64,000 nucleotides of DNA from Legionella quinlivanii (GCF_003265995.1 NZ_MVJN01000008.1:160896-224895); one strand, 5' to 3'. Counted from the first letter of the stretch, positions 8,811 to 16,258 are shown. Translations and numbers: made by a program. Notes: generated by a model from the sequence alone, not told the origin.

Positions 8811-8870
8811 TCAAAATCAGACAAAGTCTTACCATTTATTTAAATTTGGTAAGACTTTGTCTGATTTTGA
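8811..8870. repeat. 24-bp perfect inverted repeat
   Basis: Arms at 8811-8834 and 8847-8870 are exact reverse complements around a 12-nt A+T loop. The arms contain CAGACAAAGTCTTACC. No T-run follows, and the nearest gene ends 150 bp away, so a simple terminator is not the obvious reading. Confidence 0.85.
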
Positions 8871-8877
8871 TTAAATT

Positions 8878-8902
8878 AAACCGTGACAATTTGTCACAGT
8901 TT
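8878..8902. repeat. GTGACAA palindrome
   Basis: AAAC-GTGACAA-T-TTGTCAC-GTTT forms a near-perfect palindrome with one mismatched pair, 7 bp after the long inverted repeat. It resembles a dimeric regulator or initiator binding site. Confidence 0.55.
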
Positions 8903-9063
8903 GAAAATAACTTCATATATATTCAATCAATAACAGGTAGAAAAAACCTTTGACAAATACTCCGATTTAAATAAACATCATCAATAGATGACCATTAAAC
9001 TAAACTTTCACCACAATTTTTTTAACTCCCCAAATCAATGAGCCTAAATCCGTCCAAAACAAG

Positions 9064-9105
9064 GCCGACCTTAACCCGACACATCATCCCGACACAAACC
9101 CGACA
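9064..9105 (+). repeat. Short direct repeats CCCGACA
   Basis: CCCGACA occurs at 9075, 9088 and 9099, with partial copies CCGAC at 9064 and 9179. The spacing of 13 and 11 bp is close to one helical turn, as in iterons. The number of copies is low, so this is only suggestive. Confidence 0.35.
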
Positions 9106-9471
9106 TAGCAAGATCCAATAGTAGCAAGGAGAAAAAACCTGTCGAATCTAAAAACCAGACAATGCAAAGTTCTCTAGGCCGACCCACCTCATAACTCCAA
9201 AATCTGTTTTTTATGTGTTTACGCGCGCGAGGAAAAAATTTTTAAACAATTTTGAACAAAAATAACCAATTACCAATGCAAAAACTTCTCAAAAAAAAAA
9301 TATAAGGTTCATTTAATATCATTTGCTATCAAACCCATTTCCCCTATTGACACTCTCAACCAATTTCCTAGAATGAATCAAGTTTAATGCATCTTGGTTA
9401 TCTAAATGTCATCGATTGATAGTATTTGATATCAATTGAAATCAAAATACAGGGTTAAAATAGGAGTAAAA

Positions 9472-10170
9472 ATGGATTTCTTATTCGTCACCACCTACGA
9501 ACTGGACGCACTAAGCGAAATCCCTCTCATGCAAAGAGTGGTCTATCTCATGGGCATCCGCCCCTACATGGACAGAAAAACGTTCATAGTCGGCATTAAA
9601 CGCAAAATCAGTTACCAGTCACTGAGAGAAACACTTTATGTCGCGCCCATCAAAGGCGTAAAAACAGGCTGCCCCAGCCACCAACAAATGAAACGTGTAA
9701 TAAAATCCCTGGCACGACAAGGCATCATAGAAATTCGCTCTACAACCAAAAACCTCATTGTTAAATGTCTTCTGGCTAACCCATATGAACCTATAGGCTT
9801 TGAAAATGAATCACATCCTGAAAAAGGTCCATCACCCCAAGCAGAACAGAATCAATCATTACCATCAGAAAATCTAAAATCAATCAAACCTGGAAAATCA
9901 GCCTACTCAAAACTAGACGTCAAAGCTCAGACCAGCAGTAACCTAAAAGATCTATACCAAAAATTCGAACAATTCTGGCAAGTCTACCCCCTCCCTAGCT
10001 ATAAAAATGAAGCCTGGAAACAATTTCAGCAGATTGATCCTGATGAGAGACTTTTTGTGCAGATCATGGATGAATTAAAAACTCAGTTAACTAAAGTTAA
10101 AGGGTCAGGAGCTTATTGGCCGTATCCTGCTAGTTGGTTGGGTCAAAAAAGTTGGCGAAATAATGTCTAA
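9472..10170 (+). CDS. Replication-protein-like (phage RepO/DnaT type) protein
   Basis: From ATG 9472 (AGGAG at 9462-9466 gives an ideal ribosome site; an upstream TTG at 9436 is unlikely) the product has 232 residues. The first 110 or so look like a winged helix (HQQMKRVIKSLARQGIIEI). A serine/proline/glutamine-rich linker follows, then a C-terminal segment FEQFWQVYPLP...EAWKQF...YWPYPASWLGQKSWRN. That ending is typical of phage replication proteins and primosome loaders of the RepO/DnaT kind. It lies behind the repeat-rich region 8666-9471. I infer a role in autonomous replication or copy control of the element; the family match is by eye only. Confidence 0.6.
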   Translation: MDFLFVTTYELDALSEIPLMQRVVYLMGIRPYMDRKTFIVGIKRKISYQSLRETLYVAPIKGVKTGCPSHQQMKRVIKSLARQGIIEIRSTTKNLIVKCLLANPYEPIGFENESHPEKGPSPQAEQNQSLPSENLKSIKPGKSAYSKLDVKAQTSSNLKDLYQKFEQFWQVYPLPSYKNEAWKQFQQIDPDERLFVQIMDELKTQLTKVKGSGAYWPYPASWLGQKSWRNNV

Positions 10171-10217
10171 TCTCATATTGTCTCTTTCATATGCAACCTA
10201 CATGCAAAATAAACTAC

Positions 10218-11282
10218 TCACCAATCAAAAGACTTTTTTCTTAATTGTTCTAAAAAATGATTATTCTTAGCATCCATACAATTGTTCTGAACATAATAAT
10301 CATAGAAAACAATAAACCTGTTTAGGTCTATTAAACTCAGCGACTGTGAAGTAGTGCGCTTAAACTCTATTGTCTTATAGTAAGCCCAAACAAAACTATT
10401 CCAATAGACTGGATAACATTTAATATCTAATGAAGAAAGTCCTCTACGGAGTATATTGGCCACATCATTTGGAAATGGATCAATTATAATAACTTGTGCT
10501 TTATTTTTTTGAAGATAATCACATATCAAATCATAAGTAACTACATCATAAATTTCATCGAAATTTTTCTTAAAAAAAGAATAGCCAACTATAACAATGT
10601 TTTTAAATTTATTGACCTTAAGAATATCAGAAAAAAGTCTATAGCTATCTCGCTTTATTAATAAACTCTCACTTTCTCTTGTTGCAAAGTATAAATCCTT
10701 GAAAAAATACCTCCTCAAATCTAAGTCTAATGAAAATGAGAGATACTTCATAATAATTTTTTTTTGTTTAGGTGTAATAGTTCCATGCAAAGTTATTACG
10801 TTTAATTTTTTAACGAAAAATTCGGCTAAATTATCATGATTTAAATTAATGATTATGGAAGCTGAATTAACATAATTAAATATTTGATATTCAGGACAAA
10901 ATTCTGGGTATTCATCTAATGTATAATTTTTAGCACATATATATTCAATAAACTGAGGGTTGGCGTGAATCATTCTTTCTAAATAATCCTGCATATTGTT
11001 GTTATCAATAATCAATTTACCATCTTCAGGATTGTTCTTAATGAATTTGCTACCTATTATTTGTAACCTAATTTTCTCCTCTTCCGTATTATCATACTCA
11101 TCATTTACTAATGGATAAGAATAAATTTTCACTAACTCCTCTTTAGCATCATTCATTAAATCATATCGAGATTTTATATAGGAATACGAAACCCCTGCAC
11201 CAAGTATAAATAACGATTTGAAGCGAGATATTTCTATTATTTTTTTGAGTAAATTTACCGGATCCAGGCTACATTTAAACAT
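10218..11282 (-). CDS. SIR2-like protein, candidate NAD-dependent defence effector
   Basis: The 354-residue protein shows the landmarks of the SIR2 fold: LFILGAGVS (25-32) for the NAD loop, LNHDNL (147-152) with the conserved N-x-D, LHG (165-167) with the putative catalytic histidine, IVIVGYSF (229-236) and IIIDP (265-269). There is no N- or C-terminal partner domain, and about 80 residues at the C-terminus are unassigned. SIR2-like proteins in defence islands destroy NAD during phage infection; this protein stands alone on the minus strand between two plus-strand genes. It is very A+T-rich, which suggests separate acquisition. The enzymatic role is inferred. Confidence 0.68.
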   Translation of the reverse strand: MFKCSLDPVNLLKKIIEISRFKSLFILGAGVSYSYIKSRYDLMNDAKEELVKIYSYPLVNDEYDNTEEEKIRLQIIGSKFIKNNPEDGKLIIDNNNMQDYLERMIHANPQFIEYICAKNYTLDEYPEFCPEYQIFNYVNSASIIINLNHDNLAEFFVKKLNVITLHGTITPKQKKIIMKYLSFSLDLDLRRYFFKDLYFATRESESLLIKRDSYRLFSDILKVNKFKNIVIVGYSFFKKNFDEIYDVVTYDLICDYLQKNKAQVIIIDPFPNDVANILRRGLSSLDIKCYPVYWNSFVWAYYKTIEFKRTTSQSLSLIDLNRFIVFYDYYVQNNCMDAKNNHFLEQLRKKSFDW

Positions 11283-11338
11283 TTACTCAAATTCCATTTC
11301 ATTGTTATTACAAATTATAGTTTAAAAAAGAAACTCTC

Positions 11339-11371
11339 TGCGTCACTGCAGAATTATCCTGCAGTGACGCA
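11339..11371. repeat. 13-bp perfect inverted repeat
   Basis: TGCGTCACTGCAG (11339-11351) and CTGCAGTGACGCA (11359-11371) pair perfectly around a 7-nt loop. It lies 57 bp upstream of the SIR2-like gene, between it and the ribozyme leader. With GC-rich arms it would form a stable hairpin on either strand; it could be a two-way terminator (T-rich sequence follows on the minus strand after a short gap) or an operator. Confidence 0.7.
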
Positions 11372-11422
11372 AACAAACTTACTAAAAATTCAAATTTAAA
11401 ATCAAACAATTAACAAATAAAA

Positions 11423-11447
11423 TTCAATCCCACACCACAGGATTGAA
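11423..11447 (+). repeat. 8-bp hairpin upstream of the ribozyme
   Basis: TTCAATCC and GGATTGAA pair perfectly with a 9-nt loop, 58 nt before the hammerhead. It may belong to the same structured RNA. Confidence 0.5.
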
Positions 11448-11505
11448 CAAAATATTCCTCCAAAACCTATTGCTCCAAGATCTCGCCTTTGCTAAATTTT
11501 TCATA

Positions 11506-11557
11506 AGCATAACTGATGAGCCTGTGCAACTCAGGCGAAACCTTCGGGTCTTATGCT
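11506..11557 (+). ncRNA. Type I hammerhead self-cleaving ribozyme
   Basis: All invariant parts are present in order on the plus strand. Stem I is AGCATAA (11506-11512) with TTATGCT (11551-11557), 7 perfect pairs. The core CTGATGA is 11513-11519. Stem II is GCCTG (11520-11524) with CAGGC (11532-11536), loop TGCAACT. GAAA is 11537-11540. Stem III is A-C-C with G-G-T, closed by a TTCG tetraloop (11543-11546). The cleavage base H17 is C11550. The motif is open at stem I, hence type I. A GCT/AGC pairing (11491-11493 with 11559-11561) across an internal loop could supply the tertiary contact with loop II. It lies 325 nt before a recombinase gene and would cut that leader. Confidence 0.88.
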
Positions 11558-11558
11558 A

Positions 11559-11636
11559 AGCCACTCTCATTCCCTAACCTGTGGCTGGACGTCTAGTCGG
11601 GAATCTGTAGTTCTAGGATAGGCTACCATCGGGTAG
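11559..11636 (+). ncRNA. Pseudoknot-like structured leader after the ribozyme
   Basis: Directly after the hammerhead, AGCCAC (11559-11564) pairs with GTGGCT (11581-11586). The enclosed loop contains ATTCCC (11569-11574), which pairs with GGGAAT (11599-11604), giving an H-type pseudoknot. A further hairpin CTACC/GGTAG follows at 11623-11636. The structure would form the new 5' end after ribozyme cleavage. The rest of the leader to 11881 contains more small hairpins and no credible gene. Confidence 0.5.
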
Positions 11637-11881
11637 ATAAGTTAATAATCACTTTTTTATTAACCATGGATCAGCGGCAGCTGCTGTTGGATTGCCGTGC
11701 GTTTTTGTATTTAAACAATAAGGAGATAAACCACTAAAAAACCGTTGTACCAAATAATCATTAACCTTTGATTTGCCCCACCATTTCGAGCCTTGCAGCG
11801 CAAGCTGGATATCCTCTTTGAGTGAATCGCTCGATTAACACTAAACCAAAGACAGGGCAAATAAATTGATTGAATAAAACT

Positions 11882-12691
11882 ATGCGCAAACACTCTTTAA
11901 GACAAATAGCGAGCCAGTATCTGGATCATGATAATAGCGGTAGCCCTCGTGGCAAAAAATATCGTCGCTTTGTTATTCTCAGGATGATTGAGGATCTCTT
12001 TGTTCTTGGACTTGCACCATCCAATTGGCCTGGTTTGACTTCTCTCCATTTGCAGCAACTGATTCAACATTGGCATAAGAAAAAGGTTAAGCCTTCGACT
12101 CTTATGAATTACATGACCATCATTCGCAAATTCCTCTGCCATGTAGGCCATAAGGCAGAGAATATAGATAATCTCAGTCTAGGTTTGCAAACTAAGAAAA
12201 TTAAGAAGAAAACTCGGAAATCCCCTGCTGATATAGTAGAGAAGCTCAATGACCCTGTTGCCAAAATCCTTTTGCGTTTTCAAATTCATTTTGGTTTGAC
12301 CATGAGCGAAGCCATGCGAATTTTGCCCGGGGTACATATTCAAGAGCATGAATTACTACTGACACGAGAAATCACTTTTAATAGCAAGGATAGGAAGATT
12401 CCTATTCGCTCTGAAGCTCAAATAAAGCTTATACAGGATTTTAATATATTAACCCAAGGGAACGGCTGTCTTATCGCCACTCATGGTTATAGAGCTATCT
12501 GTTTTAGCTGGCAAAAGGTCATGAAGTCCTTAAGGCTCCCTGGAAAGAAATGCTGGCGTTATCTTTATGCCCAGCAATTAAGTTCAAAATTATCATCTCA
12601 AATATCCCATTACCGTTTGACCTTACTCATCATGGATGAAATGGGTCTGAAATCCCGTACCACACTTTGGAGTTATCTCAATGAGCAATAA
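11882..12691 (+). CDS. Tyrosine-recombinase paralogue lacking catalytic residues
   Basis: The 269-residue product has an N-terminal core-binding domain like that of the next gene (HLQQLIQHWHKK...PSTLMNYMTIIRKFL), and a C-terminal half that follows the tyrosine recombinase fold. The catalytic arginine of the GLRxxE motif is replaced by threonine (FGLTMSEAMR), no H-x-x-R box is visible, and the last helix reads TTLWSYL. It is therefore probably an inactive partner. The gene overlaps the active recombinase by 11 bp, so both are made together. ATG 11882 is preferred over the TTG at 11870; no clear ribosome site is present. It follows the ribozyme leader. Confidence 0.75.
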   Translation: MRKHSLRQIASQYLDHDNSGSPRGKKYRRFVILRMIEDLFVLGLAPSNWPGLTSLHLQQLIQHWHKKKVKPSTLMNYMTIIRKFLCHVGHKAENIDNLSLGLQTKKIKKKTRKSPADIVEKLNDPVAKILLRFQIHFGLTMSEAMRILPGVHIQEHELLLTREITFNSKDRKIPIRSEAQIKLIQDFNILTQGNGCLIATHGYRAICFSWQKVMKSLRLPGKKCWRYLYAQQLSSKLSSQISHYRLTLLIMDEMGLKSRTTLWSYLNEQ

Positions 12692-13577
12692 ACTACGTAG
12701 CGCACTTTACTCAGTACACCAATTAATCAGACAGATGCAGGGTTATTCCTATGCCAGCAAGGCAGATATGAAACATATGATTAACCGCTGCATGAAAGAC
12801 CTGCATGAGTTGGGTTTTAAAGTTGGCCATTTAAATGGCTTAAAGCCCAAACATATTTATGTGCTTGTTGAACATTGGAAAAAACAGGGTAAGAGTCCCG
12901 CAACTATCAAGAATTATATGTCCAAACTGCGTAAACTCGCTTATTTTCTGGATAAGCCTAAACTGGTTAAAACTGGTAATGACTCCTATCAAATTGATAA
13001 GCGCACTTATATTCCTACTCAAAATAAAGCCATCCACCATATCGATTTAAATTTATGTACCGATCCGCACATACGCCTTTCACTTGAAGCACAAATGCTT
13101 TTTGGCCTACGAAGGGAAGAATCCATGAAATTTGTAGTCAGTGAAGCATGGCATGGTGATTGTTTGCATATCAAACCCAGTTGGACAAAGGGTGGTATTG
13201 GACGATTGCTTAAAATTACTAATGAAGAGCAAATGAAATGGCTATTAAAAGTCTCGCAACAGATTAGACGAGGTGAGTCCCTAATCCCTGCGGAAAGAAC
13301 CTATAAGCAACATTTAAGTCATTATCAACAGCAGGCTAAGTTAATGGGTGTCTGTAAATTACATGGTATCCGTCATGCTTATGCTCAACGTAGATATATC
13401 GAATTAACGAAACAGTTAGATCCTTTAAATATAGGTTTGAGATGTCCAATTGCTGGGGGAAAAACAGCTCAAGAGCTAAGTCAAATAGAGAAAAAAATCG
13501 ATAAACAGGTTAGAGCAATGATCAGTCGTGAACTTGGCCATTCACGTATAAATATCACCAGAACTTATTTAGGTTAA
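12681..13577 (+). CDS. Active tyrosine recombinase, partner of the preceding gene
   Basis: The 298-residue enzyme belongs to the phage-integrase type with an N-terminal SAM-like domain (residues about 5-92; KPKHIYVLVEHWKKQGKSPA). The catalytic set is complete: R144 in FGLRREE, K170 in WTKGG, H228 and R231 in LHGIRH, H287 in LGHSR and Y296 in RTYLG, two residues from the C-terminus. It starts inside the preceding gene. It differs from the integrase at 1164, so the element carries two unrelated recombination modules. Its target site is not known; the upstream ribozyme-pseudoknot leader and the recombinase remnant at 15131 may be connected with it. Confidence 0.88.
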   Translation: MSNKLRSALYSVHQLIRQMQGYSYASKADMKHMINRCMKDLHELGFKVGHLNGLKPKHIYVLVEHWKKQGKSPATIKNYMSKLRKLAYFLDKPKLVKTGNDSYQIDKRTYIPTQNKAIHHIDLNLCTDPHIRLSLEAQMLFGLRREESMKFVVSEAWHGDCLHIKPSWTKGGIGRLLKITNEEQMKWLLKVSQQIRRGESLIPAERTYKQHLSHYQQQAKLMGVCKLHGIRHAYAQRRYIELTKQLDPLNIGLRCPIAGGKTAQELSQIEKKIDKQVRAMISRELGHSRINITRTYLG

Positions 13578-13591
13578 CTGGACTAATTATG

Positions 13592-14167
13592 TTACACCTC
13601 GCTAACAGAAGCAGAGTTAGCTGCTTTATAGTGATCAAGCATTTCATTCCATAATAATTGAATATTAGCTCTTGAAATAGGAATATTAGTTACATTACTG
13701 GATAGAAACCCAGCGTGCTCACATGAGTTTACAAATGAGAATAACCCATCAAAATACCCCTTAATATTTAAAAAACCTATGGGTTTTATTAATTCTCCAA
13801 TTTTTATAGCGTTCCATGTCTCAATTGCTTCTTCTAGCGTTCCAAGGCCACCTGGCATCACAACAAACATATCAGATATTTTTTGCATCATGGCCTTACG
13901 TTGTTGCATGGAATCAACAATATGTAATTCGTCTATTATTTTTAAAGGCTTTTCTTGTGCGATAAGATGATTAGTAATTATCCCTACTACCCTTCCGCCA
14001 TATTCTTTTACAGTATTGGCAAGAAGCCCCATCATCCCTAGACTTGAACCACCATAAACTAGAGTAAAACCATCTGCAGCAATTTTTTTACCTAATAAAA
14101 TTGCTGCATCACTATATTCATTATCATTACCAAATTGAGCGCCCAAATAAACGCAAACAGTTTTCAT
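13592..14167 (-). CDS. LOG-family (TIGR00730) nucleotide phosphoribohydrolase
   Basis: The 191-residue protein has the Rossmann-like LOG fold with GGSSLGMMG (39-47) and the signature PGGLGTLEE (105-113), including the catalytic R90 region (QQRKAMM). LOG enzymes split the N-glycosidic bond of AMP-type nucleotides (cytokinin riboside 5'-monophosphate in plants and some bacteria). The gene converges on the recombinase, 15 bp from its stop. Whether it acts in nucleotide clean-up or in a defence response is open. Confidence 0.88.
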   Translation of the reverse strand: MKTVCVYLGAQFGNDNEYSDAAILLGKKIAADGFTLVYGGSSLGMMGLLANTVKEYGGRVVGIITNHLIAQEKPLKIIDELHIVDSMQQRKAMMQKISDMFVVMPGGLGTLEEAIETWNAIKIGELIKPIGFLNIKGYFDGLFSFVNSCEHAGFLSSNVTNIPISRANIQLLWNEMLDHYKAANSASVSEV

Positions 14168-14398
14168 ATAGATCCAGATAATTTCGAAAGAGAATTACAA
14201 ATATGATGCCATGGTAGGTTAATTTAAGGCTGAGAGGCAAGCGTAGACTTGGTGCAGCTTACGCGCCAATAGGGTCGCTCCTTGCTTTTCCGTCATGTAC
14301 CTACGGCTTTTGTTTTTCTAATAAAATTTAATTTCATTGAATTGTTAAAGATAAAGGCAAGACGCGACCCCATTAGCTGATTAAAAAACAAGAGCTTA

Positions 14399-15067
14399 TT
14401 ATTTAATTGTATTGTTACTATAAAACAAAACTACTTGTTCCTGTAAATGTTTTATAAAGCTTTGAAATTGTGAGACGACTTCTGTTAAATAACCTTCGCT
14501 AAATATAATTTCATCTCGGGAATACTTTTCCAGATTTAAAGTTTGGCTTGTAGAAATGATATTCAAAATATCATTATGTTTATCTATATAACCACCAGCG
14601 TGTGAAATTTTATCACGTATTTTATTTATATTATTTATTTTATTCCATTCATCTATGTCATCTGGAAAATCAAGTTGTATTACCTTCTTTAAATAAGTTC
14701 TTGCACGCTTAATACCTGAACCATACATATCATTATATGAAATTTGAGATTCAAGCTCTGATTCAAAACATACGCACAACTGATTCATGAAGTCCTCAAA
14801 TTTTGCAAAAATTAACTGTATATAAGCTTGTCTCTGTAGTTGTGGAAAGTTATTTTTAAACTCCGTATATAAATCAACTCTTGATTCAAACGAGTCGATA
14901 TGAGGAGATAATGCAGGATCGTCAACCTCTAAGTATTCGTTATAATCTTGCAAATCCTGAACCCAATGATCATTTGATCTTTTAACAAAAAAATTAAAGT
15001 CCTTCAGAAATTCTTGAAAATAGGCAATTTTTTGTAAGGGTACTAGTTGATTTTGATTAGCCATCAT
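14399..15067 (-). CDS. HEPN-like protein of unknown family
   Basis: From ATG 15067 (an upstream TTG at 15079 is in frame) the product has 222 residues, is helical and carries the motif RDKISH (151-156), which fits the R-x4-H signature of HEPN ribonucleases, preceded by a long helical stretch (YIQLIFAKFEDFMNQL) as in the MAE_28990-type HEPN group. No nucleotidyltransferase partner is adjacent. It is very A+T-rich. The gap 14168-14398 contains an inverted pair GGGTCGC (14272-14278) and GCGACCC (14364-14370). Function is inferred from one motif and from the neighbourhood. Confidence 0.55.
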   Translation of the reverse strand: MMANQNQLVPLQKIAYFQEFLKDFNFFVKRSNDHWVQDLQDYNEYLEVDDPALSPHIDSFESRVDLYTEFKNNFPQLQRQAYIQLIFAKFEDFMNQLCVCFESELESQISYNDMYGSGIKRARTYLKKVIQLDFPDDIDEWNKINNINKIRDKISHAGGYIDKHNDILNIISTSQTLNLEKYSRDEIIFSEGYLTEVVSQFQSFIKHLQEQVVLFYSNNTIK

Positions 15068-15130
15068 TATGAAATCCAATGTTTACATTTATTTAATTAT
15101 AGTCCTCTGTTTTTTTCTTGATCGGCAAGC

Positions 15131-15196
15131 ACGGCAATTATTAGCCGAAAACTTGGGCATTCGCGTTTGAATATTACTAAAACTTATCTTGGATGA
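15131..15196 (+). pseudogene. Remnant of a recombinase C-terminus
   Basis: This short frame reads TAIISRKLGHSRLNITKTYLG and stop, matching the last residues of the active recombinase (ISRELGHSRINITRTYLG). Over 63 aligned bases 47 agree, so it is a diverged paralogue and not a recent copy. It retains the histidine of LGHS and the nucleophile tyrosine, but everything upstream is gone. The rest of the gap 15068-15446 shows nothing else credible. Confidence 0.8.
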
Positions 15197-15446
15197 ATAT
15201 TGTGATTATAAATTTGATGATCGAACAAAAGTAATGGAATTACATTTTAAAAATTGGAGACGCTACACAAACGACGAGTTATTCTCCATTAATATTGGCA
15301 CCTTGCTTCATTTGAAATAAAGTCAGGCAATTAAAAATACTCCTAGCTGCAAAATCAACCATACCTACAAGTTTATAAGCAAAACTTCAATTACTGATCT
15401 ATTATCGAAATAAAACAAATTAATTTTTCAAGTTTAAAGGCATTCT

Positions 15447-16256
15447 ATGGATATTCAAGACTCAAGGATTGATGCAAGCCATAATACTCCGCAAATTAAA
15501 TTTAGAACCTGGAGTGCATTTCTAAAATTTATCATTAAAAACAAAGACAAACTACAGAATTGTATATATAGAGGTCAGCGAAACCCAGACTGGTCATTAA
15601 CACCTACTTTTTATAGAATTATCACTGGAAATAGGGATGAATCCATTAGGCATAGCAATTTTCATCTAGAAAATTTCAAAAAAAATACACGTGGACGACA
15701 TACTATCTCGTACACTGATCCAATTGATTTCGATGATAACTGGTGGGCTCTTGGTCAGCATTACGGCTTAGCAACTCCACTATTAGATTGGGTATCTTCA
15801 CCGTATGTAGCGGCTTTTTTTTCTTTTCACAAAGGAAATTCATTTGCGAAAAGCACTTATCGGTCAGTTCATGTATTAGATTTTGATAAAATTGAAAATA
15901 TTCTGACCAGATATAATCGAGGTAACTCAGATCAGCTGAATGAAATAAGAAGAGTCGACCCATTAACACATGAAAATCAAAGATTAGTTAGTCAGCAAGG
16001 TATTTTTACTTTTATTCAGGAAACTAACAATGAGGATAATTATTCCTCTATTGATAAATACTTAATAACATTTAGAAATAAATTTGCTGAAAATATAGGC
16101 GACGAAATTTTGCATTTAAAAATTTTAATTCGTGAAACAGAAAGGAATAAAATTCTGGAACATCTCGATTTAATGAATATCAATGAATCAACCCTTTTCC
16201 CTGATCTAAATGGAGCGGCCGCTTATTGCAACTATTTACTGAAAAGGAGGGAATAG
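15447..16256 (+). CDS. FRG-domain protein
   Basis: The 269-residue protein has the FRG domain: CIYRGQRNPDWSLTPTFYR (39-57) with the signature YRG, and ALGQHYGLATPLLDWVSSPY (101-120) with the conserved QHYG and LDW. FRG proteins are a widespread family found in defence and phage contexts, without a settled activity. It ends 2 bp before a small membrane protein with a very strong ribosome site lying inside its own 3' end, so the two form a coupled pair. Confidence 0.85.
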   Translation: MDIQDSRIDASHNTPQIKFRTWSAFLKFIIKNKDKLQNCIYRGQRNPDWSLTPTFYRIITGNRDESIRHSNFHLENFKKNTRGRHTISYTDPIDFDDNWWALGQHYGLATPLLDWVSSPYVAAFFSFHKGNSFAKSTYRSVHVLDFDKIENILTRYNRGNSDQLNEIRRVDPLTHENQRLVSQQGIFTFIQETNNEDNYSSIDKYLITFRNKFAENIGDEILHLKILIRETERNKILEHLDLMNINESTLFPDLNGAAAYCNYLLKRRE

Positions 16257-16258
16257 TA

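Larger units (their letters stand above)
8666..9471. other. 800-bp non-coding region with inverted and direct repeats, possible origin
   Basis: No gene of credible length lies here on either strand. It contains a 24-bp perfect inverted repeat (8811-8870), a second palindrome (8878-8902), three CCCGACA repeats at 11-13 bp spacing (9075-9105) with related CCGAC motifs at 9064 and 9179, and two TTTG-TATCAAA blocks (9321, 9424). It sits directly in front of a gene with replication-protein features. That combination is what a replication origin or a control region of an integrative element would look like; the function is inferred. Confidence 0.5.

Noticed and set aside
9064..9105. CRISPR array
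   Set aside because: The repeats are 7 bp long at 11-13 bp spacing; there are no spacers of the right size and no cas genes anywhere in the window.
11420..11881. Group II intron or riboswitch in the leader before the recombinases
   Set aside because: No domain V/VI or reverse transcriptase is visible, and no known riboswitch core; the hammerhead accounts for the central motif.
13577..15196. Integron cassette array
   Set aside because: No attC-like core sites (GTTRRRY) flank the cargo genes and the recombinase lacks the integron-specific insert.
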